Part shown: piece after piece, positions 37,319 through 45,711 of the stretch
Layout: each line of letters opens with the position of its first letter
Numbering within the stretch: position 1 is the stretch's first letter
DNA from: an uncultured Clostridia bacterium
GTDB taxonomy: Bacteria > Bacillota > Clostridia > TANB77 > CAG-508
Length of the DNA stretch: 64,000 bases
Reading direction: 5' to 3'
Assembly (NCBI GenBank): GCA_944389125.1
Contig: CALXLF010000002.1
Location: 1 to 64,000, forward strand
Translations under genes and position numbers: made by a program
Notes under the pieces: model-generated
The model's database searches: none
What the model saw: the letters and a program-made list of their open reading frames with translations, nothing else
What the model was told of the DNA's origin: nothing

Positions 37319-37792
37319 ATGCCAAAAACTAAATTTCAAGATGTAGTATTTACAATTATTATGGTTATTGTTATGGTATATGCAATGGTTTGTTATAATA
37401 TATCAATAGCAATGGGAGGAACAAATAATCAAGTATTTATAGAAGCACTTAAAGAACTACCAATAATGGGAGTAATTGCTTTTATATTAGAATTTTTAAT
37501 CGTTGGAAGAATAGTAAAAAAGATAACATTTAAATTATTAAATCCAGAGAGTACAGCTCCAATATTTATAACATTAATGATTTCAGCTTTGACAGTTGCA
37601 TTTATGTGCCCATTAATGAGTTTTTTTGCAACAGTAATGTTTAATTTTTCAGGAATAGGAAATTTAATTGCTAAATGGTTACAAACTTCAGTATTAAATT
37701 TTCCAATGGCTTTATGTTGGCAATTATTTTATGCTGGACCATTAGTTAGATTTTTATTTAGAACAATATTTAAAAAACAATTAGCTGAATAA
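37319..37792 (+). CDS. DUF2798-like four-helix membrane protein
   Basis: A 157-aa protein with four membrane helices arranged as two similar halves (MVYAMVCYNISIAMGG; FMCPLMSFFATVMFN), the pattern of DUF2798 proteins. The ATG at 37319 follows gaaaggagaaac. Function of the family is unknown. Its expression may depend on read-through of the leader terminator at 37255. Confidence 0.7.
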   Translation: MPKTKFQDVVFTIIMVIVMVYAMVCYNISIAMGGTNNQVFIEALKELPIMGVIAFILEFLIVGRIVKKITFKLLNPESTAPIFITLMISALTVAFMCPLMSFFATVMFNFSGIGNLIAKWLQTSVLNFPMALCWQLFYAGPLVRFLFRTIFKKQLAE

Positions 37793-37813
37793 AAAATAAA
37801 TGTATTTACTTTG

Positions 37814-37847
37814 AAAGCAAGTAGTTGGTTGAAAACTACTTGCTTTT
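37814..37847 (+). terminator. Intrinsic terminator
   Basis: aaagcaagtagtt pairs perfectly with aactacttgcttt, ending in TTTT. Confidence 0.85.
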
Positions 37848-37903
37848 ATGTTATTATACTATGTAGTTAAAAATTATTATCAAAATGATAGGAAGTGAAA
37901 ATA

Positions 37904-38789
37904 ATGAGTGAAAATAAAGCTGGTTTAAATATAAATTGGTTCCCTCGGGCATATGCAAAAGACTAAAAGGCAGATTGCTGAAGACATTAAAGTAATAGAT
38001 GTTGTAATTGAATTATTAGATAGTAGAATTCCTTTATCTAGTAGAAATCCGGATATTGGAGAGATAACTAAAAATAAGAAAAAAATAATTTTATTAAATA
38101 AAGCAGATTTGGCAGATGAAGCTATTACTAAAAAATGGCAAGAAAAATTATCAAAAGAGGCTCCTTGTTTACTTACAGATAGTAATTCTGGAAAAGGTAT
38201 AGATAAAGTAAGTAAAAAGATTGATGAACTTATGAAAGAAGAAAAAGAACGTCAAATGGCAAGAGGTAGAATTAATAAAACTATTAGAGTTATGATTTTG
38301 GGAATACCAAATGTAGGAAAAAGTTCTTTTATAAATAGAATTTCTAAAAAGAAATCTTTAGAAGTTGCTAATCGTCCTGGAGTTACACGTCAGAAACAAT
38401 GGATTAGAATTAGAAATAATCAAGAGCTTTTAGATACACCTGGTGTATTGTGGCCAAAGTTTGAATCAGAAGAGGTTTCACTAAATTTAGCTTTTACAGG
38501 AACAATAAAAGATGATATTTTACAATTAACAGAAATTGCTTATGAACTTTTAAAAAGACTTATGGTGGGATATTCTAAAAATATATTGGATAGATATAAG
38601 ATTTCTGAAACAGAATTAGAAGAAACTAAAAGCTCATCTAATCCAATATATGAATTAATGCAATTAATTGCTAGAAAAAGAGGTGCCATAGTTTCAGGTG
38701 GTAGAACTGATGATGAAAAAGTCTCTAGAATTATATTAGAAGATTTTAGAAGTGGAAAATTAGGAAGAATTTCATTAGAAAAACCATAA
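37904..38789 (+). CDS. rbgA: Ribosome biogenesis GTPase RbgA (YlqF), joined by one +1 shift near its start
   Basis: The ATG at 37904 follows aggaagtg. Fourteen codons lead to CGG at 37946; skipping the C rebuilds the invariant N-terminal motif NINWFPGHMQKTKRQI and yields a 294-aa protein. The circularly permuted GTPase motifs follow: LLNKADL (G4), DSNSGKG (G5), GIPNVGKSSFINR (G1) and DTPGVLWP (G3). RbgA matures the 50S subunit. An ATG right after the site (37953) has no ribosome site, so reinitiation is unlikely, and it would lose the conserved PGH motif. Confidence 0.92.
37946..37948 (+). other. CGG +1 frameshift site (rbgA)
   Basis: CCT CGG G is read CCT (C) GGG, giving WFPGHM with Gly 15. 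The only CGGG site in the window. Confidence 0.92.
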
Positions 38790-38846
38790 AAAGGAGAGTG
38801 AATTTAAAAAAATTAGATATTTGGTATTTAATTTTTGTATTAATAT

Positions 38847-39236
38847 ATGGATTTTAATAGAGAAAAAAGTAAAGAAGAAGTAAGAATGCTATCACCATTA
38901 GTTTGGGCTTATGCCGGAGATGCTGTTTATGAATTATATGTGAGAACACATCTAATAAATACTTCAAATGCTAAGCCACATAAATTACATATAGAATCAA
39001 TAAAATATGTTAAAGCAGAAGCACAGGCTAAAATATTAGATAAAATAAATGAGTTTTTGACAGAAGAGGAAAAGAAAATAGTTAGAAGAGGAAGAAATAC
39101 AGAAAATCATCACGTTGCTAAAAATGCAAATATTGCAGATTATGCACATAGTACAGGATTTGAAGCTTTAATAGGATATTTATATTTGACTTGTCAAGAT
39201 GAAAGGTTAGAAGAAATCTTAAAAATGTGTATATAA
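38847..39236 (+). CDS. mrnC: Mini-ribonuclease III
   Basis: A 129-aa protein with the RNase III fold signature LSPLVWAYAGDAVYELYVR (catalytic Asp and Glu), RGRNTEN and GFEALIGYLYL. It lacks a double-stranded RNA-binding domain, as in MrnC, which matures 23S rRNA in Bacillus. The ATG at 38847 has no close ribosome site; an aaggagagtg lies about 50 bases upstream and opens a GTG frame (38798-38857, 19 codons) overlapping this start, so translational coupling is possible. Confidence 0.92.
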   Translation: MDFNREKSKEEVRMLSPLVWAYAGDAVYELYVRTHLINTSNAKPHKLHIESIKYVKAEAQAKILDKINEFLTEEEKKIVRRGRNTENHHVAKNANIADYAHSTGFEALIGYLYLTCQDERLEEILKMCI

Positions 39237-39270
39237 ATGCATAAGTATAGATAAAACATAAATCCCTTGC

Positions 39271-39299
39271 TTTACTTATGCTTATAAAAGTGATATAAT
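39271..39299 (+). promoter_or_regulatory. Sigma-A promoter for the 39334 acetyltransferase
   Basis: TTTACT (39271-39276), a 17-base spacer and TATAAT (39294-39299). Confidence 0.55.
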
Positions 39300-39333
39300 A
39301 ATTAGCGAATTTTTTAAGGAGGGATCTAAATAT

Positions 39334-39903
39334 ATGAAGAGCAAAACAAAATCATTCTCTGGTGAGAGGATGTACACTAATCGGCTAATAATTGAAAGAT
39401 TAAAAGCCAGTGATTTTAAGTTTTTTAGAAATATTGTCGGAGATCCAGTCGTTTGGCAATATTTCAAAGAGTACCATCAAAAGCAGCTTGAAAAGTACTT
39501 TTTAGAAGAAGTTGTAGGTAAACAAAGTCCATATGATATGGCTCTTGTGATTCGGAAATACGATGAAACACCAATAGGAATCTTGAATATGTATTTTTTG
39601 GAACATGGAGTGTGGCTTGTGGAATATGCATTACTTGAGATGTATAGAAAACAAGGATACATGGCAGAAGTTCTGGAATGTATTTGTTCCAGAAGTGTTG
39701 AATTTATGATCACATTTGGAGCAAATACTACAGCTCTTAATGAACTCATATTTGAAGTTCCAAATAATAATACTGATTCAGAAAAATTAATTAAAAAGAT
39801 TTCTCAAGAGTATGGTTTGAATTGTGAAATATCTATGACCAGCTTTTATGATGTCTTTTCAAGTAGATCTGGATGGACATGGTATAAACTTAAATTAATG
39901 TGA
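39334..39903 (+). CDS. GNAT-like acetyltransferase, probably recently acquired
   Basis: The 189-aa protein begins with the RimJ/RimL-type GNAT pattern (TNRLIIERLKASDFKFFRNI) and has EYALLEMYRKQGYMAEVLEC as its acetyl-CoA region. Two in-frame CGG codons occur (39382 in TNRL; 39553 in VIRKYDE). Both fit Arg. A +1 shift at the first gives an immediate TAA. Base composition is visibly richer in G/C than its neighbours, with codons such as GTC, CTG and CAG. Both facts suggest recent transfer. How it is translated in a host that shifts at CGG is an open question. Confidence 0.75.
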   Translation: MKSKTKSFSGERMYTNRLIIERLKASDFKFFRNIVGDPVVWQYFKEYHQKQLEKYFLEEVVGKQSPYDMALVIRKYDETPIGILNMYFLEHGVWLVEYALLEMYRKQGYMAEVLECICSRSVEFMITFGANTTALNELIFEVPNNNTDSEKLIKKISQEYGLNCEISMTSFYDVFSSRSGWTWYKLKLM

Positions 39904-39918
39904 TTTTGCAAAACAAAA

Positions 39919-39955
39919 AGGACCAGAGCAAGAAATTGTTCTGGTCCTCTTTGTT
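39919..39955 (+). terminator. Intrinsic terminator
   Basis: aggaccagagca pairs with tgttctggtcct, followed by a T-rich tract. Confidence 0.85.
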
Positions 39956-40029
39956 TTTTTATTTTATTGGGGATTTTATTGTAATAAGTATAAAAGAATA
40001 ATATTAAATAAAACTTAAAAATAAAAAAA

Positions 40030-40399
40030 TTATTGTTTTTTTATTTTTGGCTTTGAAACTAAAGAAGCTATATACCCAAAAAAGATTGCTGCAGCTATTC
40101 CACCTGCTGCTGCTTTTATTCCTCCAGTAAAAGCTCCTATAAGGCCAGATTCCTGTACTTCTGAGATTACTCCTTTACTTAGTAAACTTCCAAATCCTGT
40201 TAAAGGAACTGTAGCTCCACATCCTGCAAAATCTATTAACTTCTGATAAATTCCGAAGCCTCCTAATATTACACCAAGTGTTACAAATAAAACTAAAATT
40301 TTAGCAGATGTTAATTTAGTTTTATCTATTAAAATTTGTCCAATTATACAAATTATACCTCCGCACAATGAAAGCTTTTAAAATCATTAACCAATCCAT
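40030..40399 (-). CDS. spoVAE: Stage V sporulation protein AE, joined by one +1 shift
   Basis: The ATG at 40399 follows aaaggattt and opens 12 codons (MDWLMILKAFIV) to CGG at 40363. Skipping the C gives GGIICIIGQILIDKTKL, the standard SpoVAE (SpoVAEB) N-terminus, and a 122-aa protein. Later motifs are GVILGGFGIYQKLIDFAG, GATVPLTGFGSLL and GGIAAAIFFGYIASL. With SpoVAC it forms the spore inner-membrane channel for Ca-dipicolinate. It is the last gene of the spoVA operon. Confidence 0.92.
40361..40363 (-). other. CGG +1 frameshift site (spoVAE)
   Basis: GTG CGG A is read GTG (C) GGA, giving FIVGGIICIIGQ with Gly 13. Confidence 0.92.
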
Positions 40400-40438
40400 A
40401 GATAAATCCTTTCTAAAAATTCAAATATGATTTTTTAA

Positions 40439-41443
40439 TTAAACTTCAATTGAAATAGCATGTGCTATTCCAGGAATACTTTCTCCTTGTTGAGTAGTAA
40501 GGGAATTTGTTAATGCGCCTGTTGCTATTAATAATATTTTTTTATATTCCTTATCTAATAATTTTTGATAAATATATCCTGCAAATACACTTGCACAACA
40601 TCCACAACCTGAGCCACCAGAATGAGTATCTTGTTTATCTTTATCAAAAATTAATACACCACAATCGTTGTAATTTGATGCAATATTAAATCCTTTTGAC
40701 TTTGCTAATTCATTTAAAATATCTTTACCTACATATCCTAAATCACCTGTAAAAATTGCATCATAGTAGTTTGGAGTTCTTCCAGTATCATTAAAATGCA
40801 TAACAAGTGTATCTAGTGCTGCAGTTGCCATTGCAGCTCCCATATTATTTGCATCTTTTATTCCCATATCTACAATTTTACCTGGAGTTAAAGTTGTTAT
40901 AAAAGGACCATTTCCATTTTTTGATAATATTGTTGCACCTGCACCAGTTACAGTCCATTGACTTGACGGTGGACGTTGATTTCCAAGCTCTAATGGGAAA
41001 CGAAATTGCTTTTCTGCACTACAAAAATGGCTTGAACTACAACATAATACATTTTCTGCAAAATCACCATCTATTGAGATTGAAGCTAAAATGTTTGATT
41101 CAACAAAAGTTGAGCATGCTCCAAATACTCCAAAAAATGGAATACTTAAATCCCTTAAGCCGAAACTTGATGATATACATTGATTTATTAAATCTCCTGC
41201 AAAACAAAAATCAATTTGATTTGCGGAAATTCCAGATTTTGTTATAACTAAATTAGATGTTTCTTTAACAAATTTACTTTCTGCTTTTTCCCAAGTTTTT
41301 TCACCCCAAAATTCATCTTCAATACATTTGTCAAAATATTTGTTTAAAGGTCCTTCTTTTTCTTTTGGACCCACAATAGTTGCAGTATTTACTATTGCAA
41401 CAGGATTTTCTACTATATAACTTTGTTTACCAACTTTTTTCAT
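40439..41443 (-). CDS. spoVAD: Stage V sporulation protein AD
   Basis: A 334-aa thiolase-fold protein. Motifs: FCFAGDLINQCISSSFGLRD, FFGVFGACSTFVES with the thiolase-position Cys, QWTVTGAGATIL, GDLGYVGKDIL and GGSGCGCCASVFAGYI. The ATG at 41443 is chosen because gaaaggatt precedes it and the family begins MKKxGKQ. SpoVAD binds dipicolinic acid during spore formation. No in-frame CGG; TTC GGC (Phe-Gly) gives an out-of-frame one that is read normally. Confidence 0.95.
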   Translation of the reverse strand: MKKVGKQSYIVENPVAIVNTATIVGPKEKEGPLNKYFDKCIEDEFWGEKTWEKAESKFVKETSNLVITKSGISANQIDFCFAGDLINQCISSSFGLRDLSIPFFGVFGACSTFVESNILASISIDGDFAENVLCCSSSHFCSAEKQFRFPLELGNQRPPSSQWTVTGAGATILSKNGNGPFITTLTPGKIVDMGIKDANNMGAAMATAALDTLVMHFNDTGRTPNYYDAIFTGDLGYVGKDILNELAKSKGFNIASNYNDCGVLIFDKDKQDTHSGGSGCGCCASVFAGYIYQKLLDKEYKKILLIATGALTNSLTTQQGESIPGIAHAISIEV

Positions 41444-41486
41444 TTTAAAATCTAATCCTTTCTTAGCAATGTGAAAACACATATTT

Positions 41487-41938
41487 TTATAGAAATAATA
41501 TGGAAATTAGTCCTACTATAATACTTGATGAAATTCCGATATACAAGCACTGGACCGTGCTACAGTAAACATTTTTGATCCAACGCCCATTATATATCCT
41601 TCTGATTTATATTCTATTGCAGGTGATACAATAGAGTTAGCAAAACCTGTTATTGGTACGAATGAGCCTGCTCCTGCAAACTTTCCAATTTTATTAAAAC
41701 AGTTTAGTGCAGTTAAAAAGCTACTAGCAAATATTAATGATATTGATACAATTGTGTAGCAATTTGCTTCATCAATACCTTTGGTTTTGCAAAACTCAAA
41801 AATAATTTGTCCTATGGCACATATTAAGCCACCCACTAAAAATGCGTTAAAACAATTTTTTAAAATAGGGGAGTTTGGCGTTTTTTCATCAACATATTTT
41901 TGATAAGAGGTTTGAGATTCTAAAGGGTTATCTTTCAT
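41487..41938 (-). CDS. spoVAC: Stage V sporulation protein AC, needs two +1 shifts
   Basis: From the ATG at 41938, 127 codons lead to CGG at 41557; skipping its C gives six codons (GPVLVY) to a second CGG at 41538; skipping that C gives GISSSIIVGLISILFL and a stop at 41487. The joined 149-aa protein has normal SpoVAC length and the expected final membrane helix. Neither single shift restores it: with none the frame ends ...SEFHQVL, and with one it runs past the gene into spoVAD. Earlier motifs NAFLVGGLICAIGQ and GAGSFVPITGFANS are typical. SpoVAC is a mechanosensitive dipicolinate channel subunit. Confidence 0.93.
41536..41538 (-). other. CGG +1 frameshift site 2 (spoVAC)
   Basis: TAT CGG A is read TAT (C) GGA, giving VYGISSS with Gly 134. 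Only 19 bases after site 1 and in frame only if site 1 has shifted. Confidence 0.92.
41555..41557 (-). other. CGG +1 frameshift site 1 (spoVAC)
   Basis: GCA CGG T is read GCA (C) GGT, giving TVAGPVLVY with Gly 128. Confidence 0.92.
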
Positions 41939-42014
41939 AACTTTATCCTTTCTTTTATTAATTAACTTCTTTTTAAAATATGATTAGTGTGAAACTAAAA
42001 TTTAGTAAATAAAA

Positions 42015-42266
42015 TTATTCATCTAGATTGTCTGCCTGAGCATTTTTATATCCACATTGTAAATTTTTATCAATATCAAATTCAATATCTAAATCTACAT
42101 AATATTCTGATATTTTGTCATCTTGAATTTTTGCCCATTGTTTAATAATAGTAATCGTTGATAGATTGCAAATTGATTCACTTGCATCTGTAATAGTTTT
42201 TACTATAGCATCCTTCCATGAAATATTAGATGTTCCAGTAATGCTTATATGTTTTTTTGAACTCAT
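42015..42266 (-). CDS. Dodecin family flavin-binding protein
   Basis: The 83-aa protein follows the dodecin pattern: ISITGTSNISWKDAIVKTITDASESI (Trp of the flavin site), then a beta strand with AKIQDDKISEYYVDLDIEFDID. Dodecins form dodecamers that store riboflavin or FMN. It has an unusual 16-residue Asn/Asp-rich tail. It is the first gene of a run into spoVAC (76 bases apart), so it may be made during sporulation. The aaggaggaatttt site is strong. Confidence 0.82.
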   Translation of the reverse strand: MSSKKHISITGTSNISWKDAIVKTITDASESICNLSTITIIKQWAKIQDDKISEYYVDLDIEFDIDKNLQCGYKNAQADNLDE

Positions 42267-42668
42267 AAAATTCCTCCTTAAAATTAATATTATTAATATG
42301 ATTTACCAAAAAATAAAAAAATATGCAAAAATATATTAATAAATGAATTGTAAAAAATAGAGATAAAAGAGTTTATTTTTGGAAGATAATTTATAAAAAA
42401 ATATTTTGTTAAAAAATAAAATAATCAAAAATGTTACAACCCAAGAAAGGTAAATTTACCTAAAATTGTCAATTTTTTACAATTGTATTACAAGTAAATT
42501 ACACTTTGGTAAACTATATTGACTATGTTTAGAATTAAGTATAAATTATATATAGTAATATTGAATAATAGTGTTAACAAGTTTTCCAAAACCATACGGA
42601 AAAACAAAATAGTAATATTTGTACAGTATTTTGGGAATAATAAGAAAAACTTGAGGAGAAGAGAAATC
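42267..42668. other. Divergent intergenic region between spoVA and pilus loci
   Basis: About 400 bases with no gene. It contains promoters for both sides by position. On the plus strand, a palindrome-like aattgtcaattttttacaatt precedes TTACAC and TAAACT elements near 42498-42520, but spacing is poor. A minus-strand CATATTA (42300-42294) resembles a sigma-G -10 but lacks a correctly spaced -35. Confidence 0.4.
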
Positions 42669-44267
42669 GTGCCAAAGTGTTTAGGAATTTATATTGAAGA
42701 AGATGTAATTAAATATGCTAAGGTGGATAAGACAAAAGATGTTTTAAAAGTAGATGCTTCTAGTGTTGTTTTTTATGAAAAAGAAAATTTGTTTCAAACT
42801 TTAGAAAGAATTATAAGAGAAACATTTAGTAGTAAAGATCCTATAGCAATTAATATTTCAAATGAATTATATAATTATTTTGAAGTTTTTTCTGCTTTAA
42901 AATTAGCTGATAAAAGAAAATCAATAGATTTAGATTTTGAAGTATTATGTAGTGAAAAAGGATATAATAAAGAATCTTTAGAAAGTAGATTTATTTTAAG
43001 AAATAATAGAGAAAATAATGACAAACTTAAAGTAATACACATCTCTACAAATAAAGAAAATTTAAGAAAAAGATTACAAAATTTTAATGGATTTAAAGTT
43101 GTATCAGCTACTCCTATTACAACAAGTATAGTAAATTTAGTAGATTTGCCACCAAAAGAAGATAATGTAGTTATTGTTAATATTGAAAATGATACAAAAG
43201 TAACTACCGTTATTGGTGGAGAAGTTTATGATATAAATATTATTTCTAATGGAATGAAAGATATTCTAAATAATATAAATGCTGTTGAAAATTCAATGCA
43301 AAAATCATATGAATGCTGTAGAAATACTACAATATATACTCAAGATGCTCAAGAACTTCAGAACGTTGAAGATAATGATCACCTAGAAGATGTTATGCCA
43401 ACATTATATAAAATTGTAACTGAAGTAAAAAAGATTGTAGATTCAGCTAATGCCCCAATCACAAAAGTATATGTAACAGGACTTGGAACTTCAATTAATA
43501 ATATAGACTTGTATTTTCAAGAATATATTTCTAATATAAAATGTGAATTATTAAAACCATTTTTTATAGAAAATGCATCTATAAAAATTCCAATAAAAGA
43601 ATATATAGAAGTTAATTCTGCAATAGCTTTAGCTTTAGATGGATTAGGATATGGAGATAAAGGACTTAATTTTAAAGGAAAAGCTAATGGAGGAGAGATT
43701 TCTGATGAATCAGTATCAGAGTTTTTTAAAGGGCTTACTGATTGGAGAAAACCTTTAACAGCTTTTGATAAAATGATGTTAAGGATACTTGCTTGTGTGT
43801 GTGTTGGAATAATTGGATATGTAGGAATTTCAAGTGCAATAGTAAATCAGATTGATGAAAAATCAGATGAAGTTGCAGTTGCCACACAAACTGTTTCAGA
43901 TCAACTTGCAGATATTTCTTCACAGGAAAGAACAATAAATTCTGCAAAAACAACATATGAGACATTAATTTCAGCATTAACAGCTGATGATACTGACTCA
44001 AATAATTCAACTGTTATTCAAAAAGATGAAATTCCAAATTTTTTAAATAGAATAGTTTATATAATTCCAAAACAAGTAAAGTTAAATTCAATAAAAAATA
44101 CAGAAGATAAACATATTGTTATAGAAGCACAAGCTGAAAAATATGAACAATTAGGATATTTTAAAGCAGCTCTATCAACATCAGGATATTTACTAAATGT
44201 AAAATCAAATAGTGGAACAAAAACTGACGGAGTTGTAAAAATTACAATAGAAGGAGACTTACCATGA
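42669..44267 (+). CDS. pilM: PilM-PilN fusion, type IV pilus assembly
   Basis: A 532-aa protein from GTG 42669, which follows gaggagaag. Residues 1-360 are an actin-like PilM domain (CLGIYIEEDVIKYAKVDKTK; NVVIVNIENDTKVTTVIGG; KVYVTGLGTSINNID). After residue about 370 come a membrane helix (MMLRILACVCVGIIGYVGIS), a coiled coil and a PilN-type domain with IPNFLNRIVYIIPKQVKLNSI. PilM and PilN are normally separate; here they are one chain crossing the membrane once. It overlaps pilO by four bases. Confidence 0.82.
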   Translation: MPKCLGIYIEEDVIKYAKVDKTKDVLKVDASSVVFYEKENLFQTLERIIRETFSSKDPIAINISNELYNYFEVFSALKLADKRKSIDLDFEVLCSEKGYNKESLESRFILRNNRENNDKLKVIHISTNKENLRKRLQNFNGFKVVSATPITTSIVNLVDLPPKEDNVVIVNIENDTKVTTVIGGEVYDINIISNGMKDILNNINAVENSMQKSYECCRNTTIYTQDAQELQNVEDNDHLEDVMPTLYKIVTEVKKIVDSANAPITKVYVTGLGTSINNIDLYFQEYISNIKCELLKPFFIENASIKIPIKEYIEVNSAIALALDGLGYGDKGLNFKGKANGGEISDESVSEFFKGLTDWRKPLTAFDKMMLRILACVCVGIIGYVGISSAIVNQIDEKSDEVAVATQTVSDQLADISSQERTINSAKTTYETLISALTADDTDSNNSTVIQKDEIPNFLNRIVYIIPKQVKLNSIKNTEDKHIVIEAQAEKYEQLGYFKAALSTSGYLLNVKSNSGTKTDGVVKITIEGDLP

Positions 44268-45034
44268 AAAGAGTTATAATAATTATTTTATTAATACTTG
44301 CGATTCTTTTTGGGTATCAAATCGTTGCTAATGGTATAGCAAATAGTGAGGGAAAAATACTTGTTTCTAGTTATAAACAAGTAGAAGAAGACTCAGCTGA
44401 GTTAGTTAGTGATGTTGCATCTTATAATAATCTTAATGATTTACAATATAGTGAGATGTTGGATAATTTAAATAAAACAAGAAAAGAATATGAAGATACA
44501 AAAGAAGAATACGAAGATTTACTTGGTGAAATTGGAGAAATAACTGGAAGTGCTCAAGACGTTTTATATGCTCCTGTTTCAGTTTATGAAATAGACTTTT
44601 TATGGACAATTATTGGAAATTATGCAAAAACTGAAGGAACTGTAATTTCAATGGATGTTAATAAAAGTTCTGTTGCAGTTTCTGATATTGCCGGATATAA
44701 ATATTATAATTTAAATTTCACTGTATCAGGCGAATATATAGATATAGCTAATTTTTTATATGATATTGAAGATGATGATAGATTAGCTTTTGAAATCAGA
44801 GATTTTTCTATGACACCAGGTGCGGCAACTTTTACAGTATATGGTGTTCCAATTGATAGTGAAACTTTAACAACATCTAATACATCAACACTATCAACAG
44901 ATAGTACTACTGATGAAGATTTAAATACTACAAATTCTGTTGGAAATGAAACTGTGACTTCAGCAAGTGATAATACCACAAATGAAACAAACAGTACTAA
45001 CACATCAAATACAGTTAATAATACAACTAATTAG
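44264..45034 (+). CDS. pilO: PilO-like type IV pilus protein
   Basis: The 256-aa protein has an N-terminal membrane helix (4-22), a coiled coil (about 50-85) and an alpha/beta domain with VYEIDFLWTIIGNYAKTEG, YKYYNLNFTVSGEYIDIANFLYDIE and a final strand near 190. This is the PilO ferredoxin-like fold order. The last 60 residues are Thr/Asn/Ser-rich and low complexity. It pairs with PilN in the alignment complex. The ATG overlaps the stop of the preceding gene (ATGA). Confidence 0.78.
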   Translation: MKRVIIIILLILAILFGYQIVANGIANSEGKILVSSYKQVEEDSAELVSDVASYNNLNDLQYSEMLDNLNKTRKEYEDTKEEYEDLLGEIGEITGSAQDVLYAPVSVYEIDFLWTIIGNYAKTEGTVISMDVNKSSVAVSDIAGYKYYNLNFTVSGEYIDIANFLYDIEDDDRLAFEIRDFSMTPGAATFTVYGVPIDSETLTTSNTSTLSTDSTTDEDLNTTNSVGNETVTSASDNTTNETNSTNTSNTVNNTTN

Positions 45035-45056
45035 AATTTAGAAAGGATTTTTTTAA

Positions 45057-45641
45057 ATGAAAAATGTATTAAAAAATATCATTTTAATAATAGCATTGGC
45101 GGCAGTAATTATTATGATTATAGCAATACTTCTATATGATTTCATTCCAAGTAGTAGTACTGTAACAGAGCCAAATATATATGCAGCAGATACCAAGACA
45201 ACAAAAGTTCTTAGTGAGATAGCAGATGATAGTGGTTCTTTGGGTACATCAGATAAAAATTCTTCTGATACTAGTTCAGGTATTGTTTTACAATCATATA
45301 GTATAACTGAAACAGATTTAGCTTTATATGCTGCTTCAAATTCTTATGAAAAAGGTAAAGCTGATCCATTTGCAGATGTTACAACATCTGATGATAGTAA
45401 TTCTGGTAATAGTAGTACATCAGGTTCTACAACAAATTCAAATTCTGGAAATAAAGTAGAATCAAAAGATGATAAAAATACTACAACTTCAAATAATAGC
45501 ACAAATAATAATACAAGCAATAGCAATAGTACAAATAAAAATTCAAATAGTAGTAATACAACAAATAGTTCAAATACAGTTTCAAAATCACAGAATACTG
45601 TATCAGATGGTACTTTATTTAATAGTACACATTCAAAATAA
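45057..45641 (+). CDS. PilP-position membrane protein with Ser/Asn-rich tail
   Basis: A 194-aa protein with one membrane helix (7-28) and a short region containing KADPFAD at about residue 100, a motif seen in PilP-type proteins (KxRDPF). From about 105 on it is nearly pure Ser, Thr, Asn and Lys. Its position after pilO suits a PilP-like role, but the usual beta domain is missing. The identification is by position only. Confidence 0.5.
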   Translation: MKNVLKNIILIIALAAVIIMIIAILLYDFIPSSSTVTEPNIYAADTKTTKVLSEIADDSGSLGTSDKNSSDTSSGIVLQSYSITETDLALYAASNSYEKGKADPFADVTTSDDSNSGNSSTSGSTTNSNSGNKVESKDDKNTTTSNNSTNNNTSNSNSTNKNSNSSNTTNSSNTVSKSQNTVSDGTLFNSTHSK

Positions 45642-45711
45642 TATTTTGGTATATATTTTTTAATATATAATAATATTTTAAAATTTAAAAGTATAAAAGG
45701 AGGAAAAGAAT

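Noticed and set aside
38798..38857. 19-codon GTG leader frame before mrnC as a real peptide gene
   Set aside because: The aaggag site is only about two bases from the GTG, too near for good initiation; kept only as a remark on mrnC.
39334..39903. +1 shifts at the two CGG codons of this acetyltransferase
   Set aside because: A shift at the first meets TAA at once, and the zero frame matches the GNAT family throughout, so CGG is Arg here.
42294..42326. Sigma-G promoter for the dodecin-spoVA operon (GCATA and CATATTA on minus strand)
   Set aside because: The spacer is 21 bases, too long for the 17-18 expected; only the -10-like part is suggestive.
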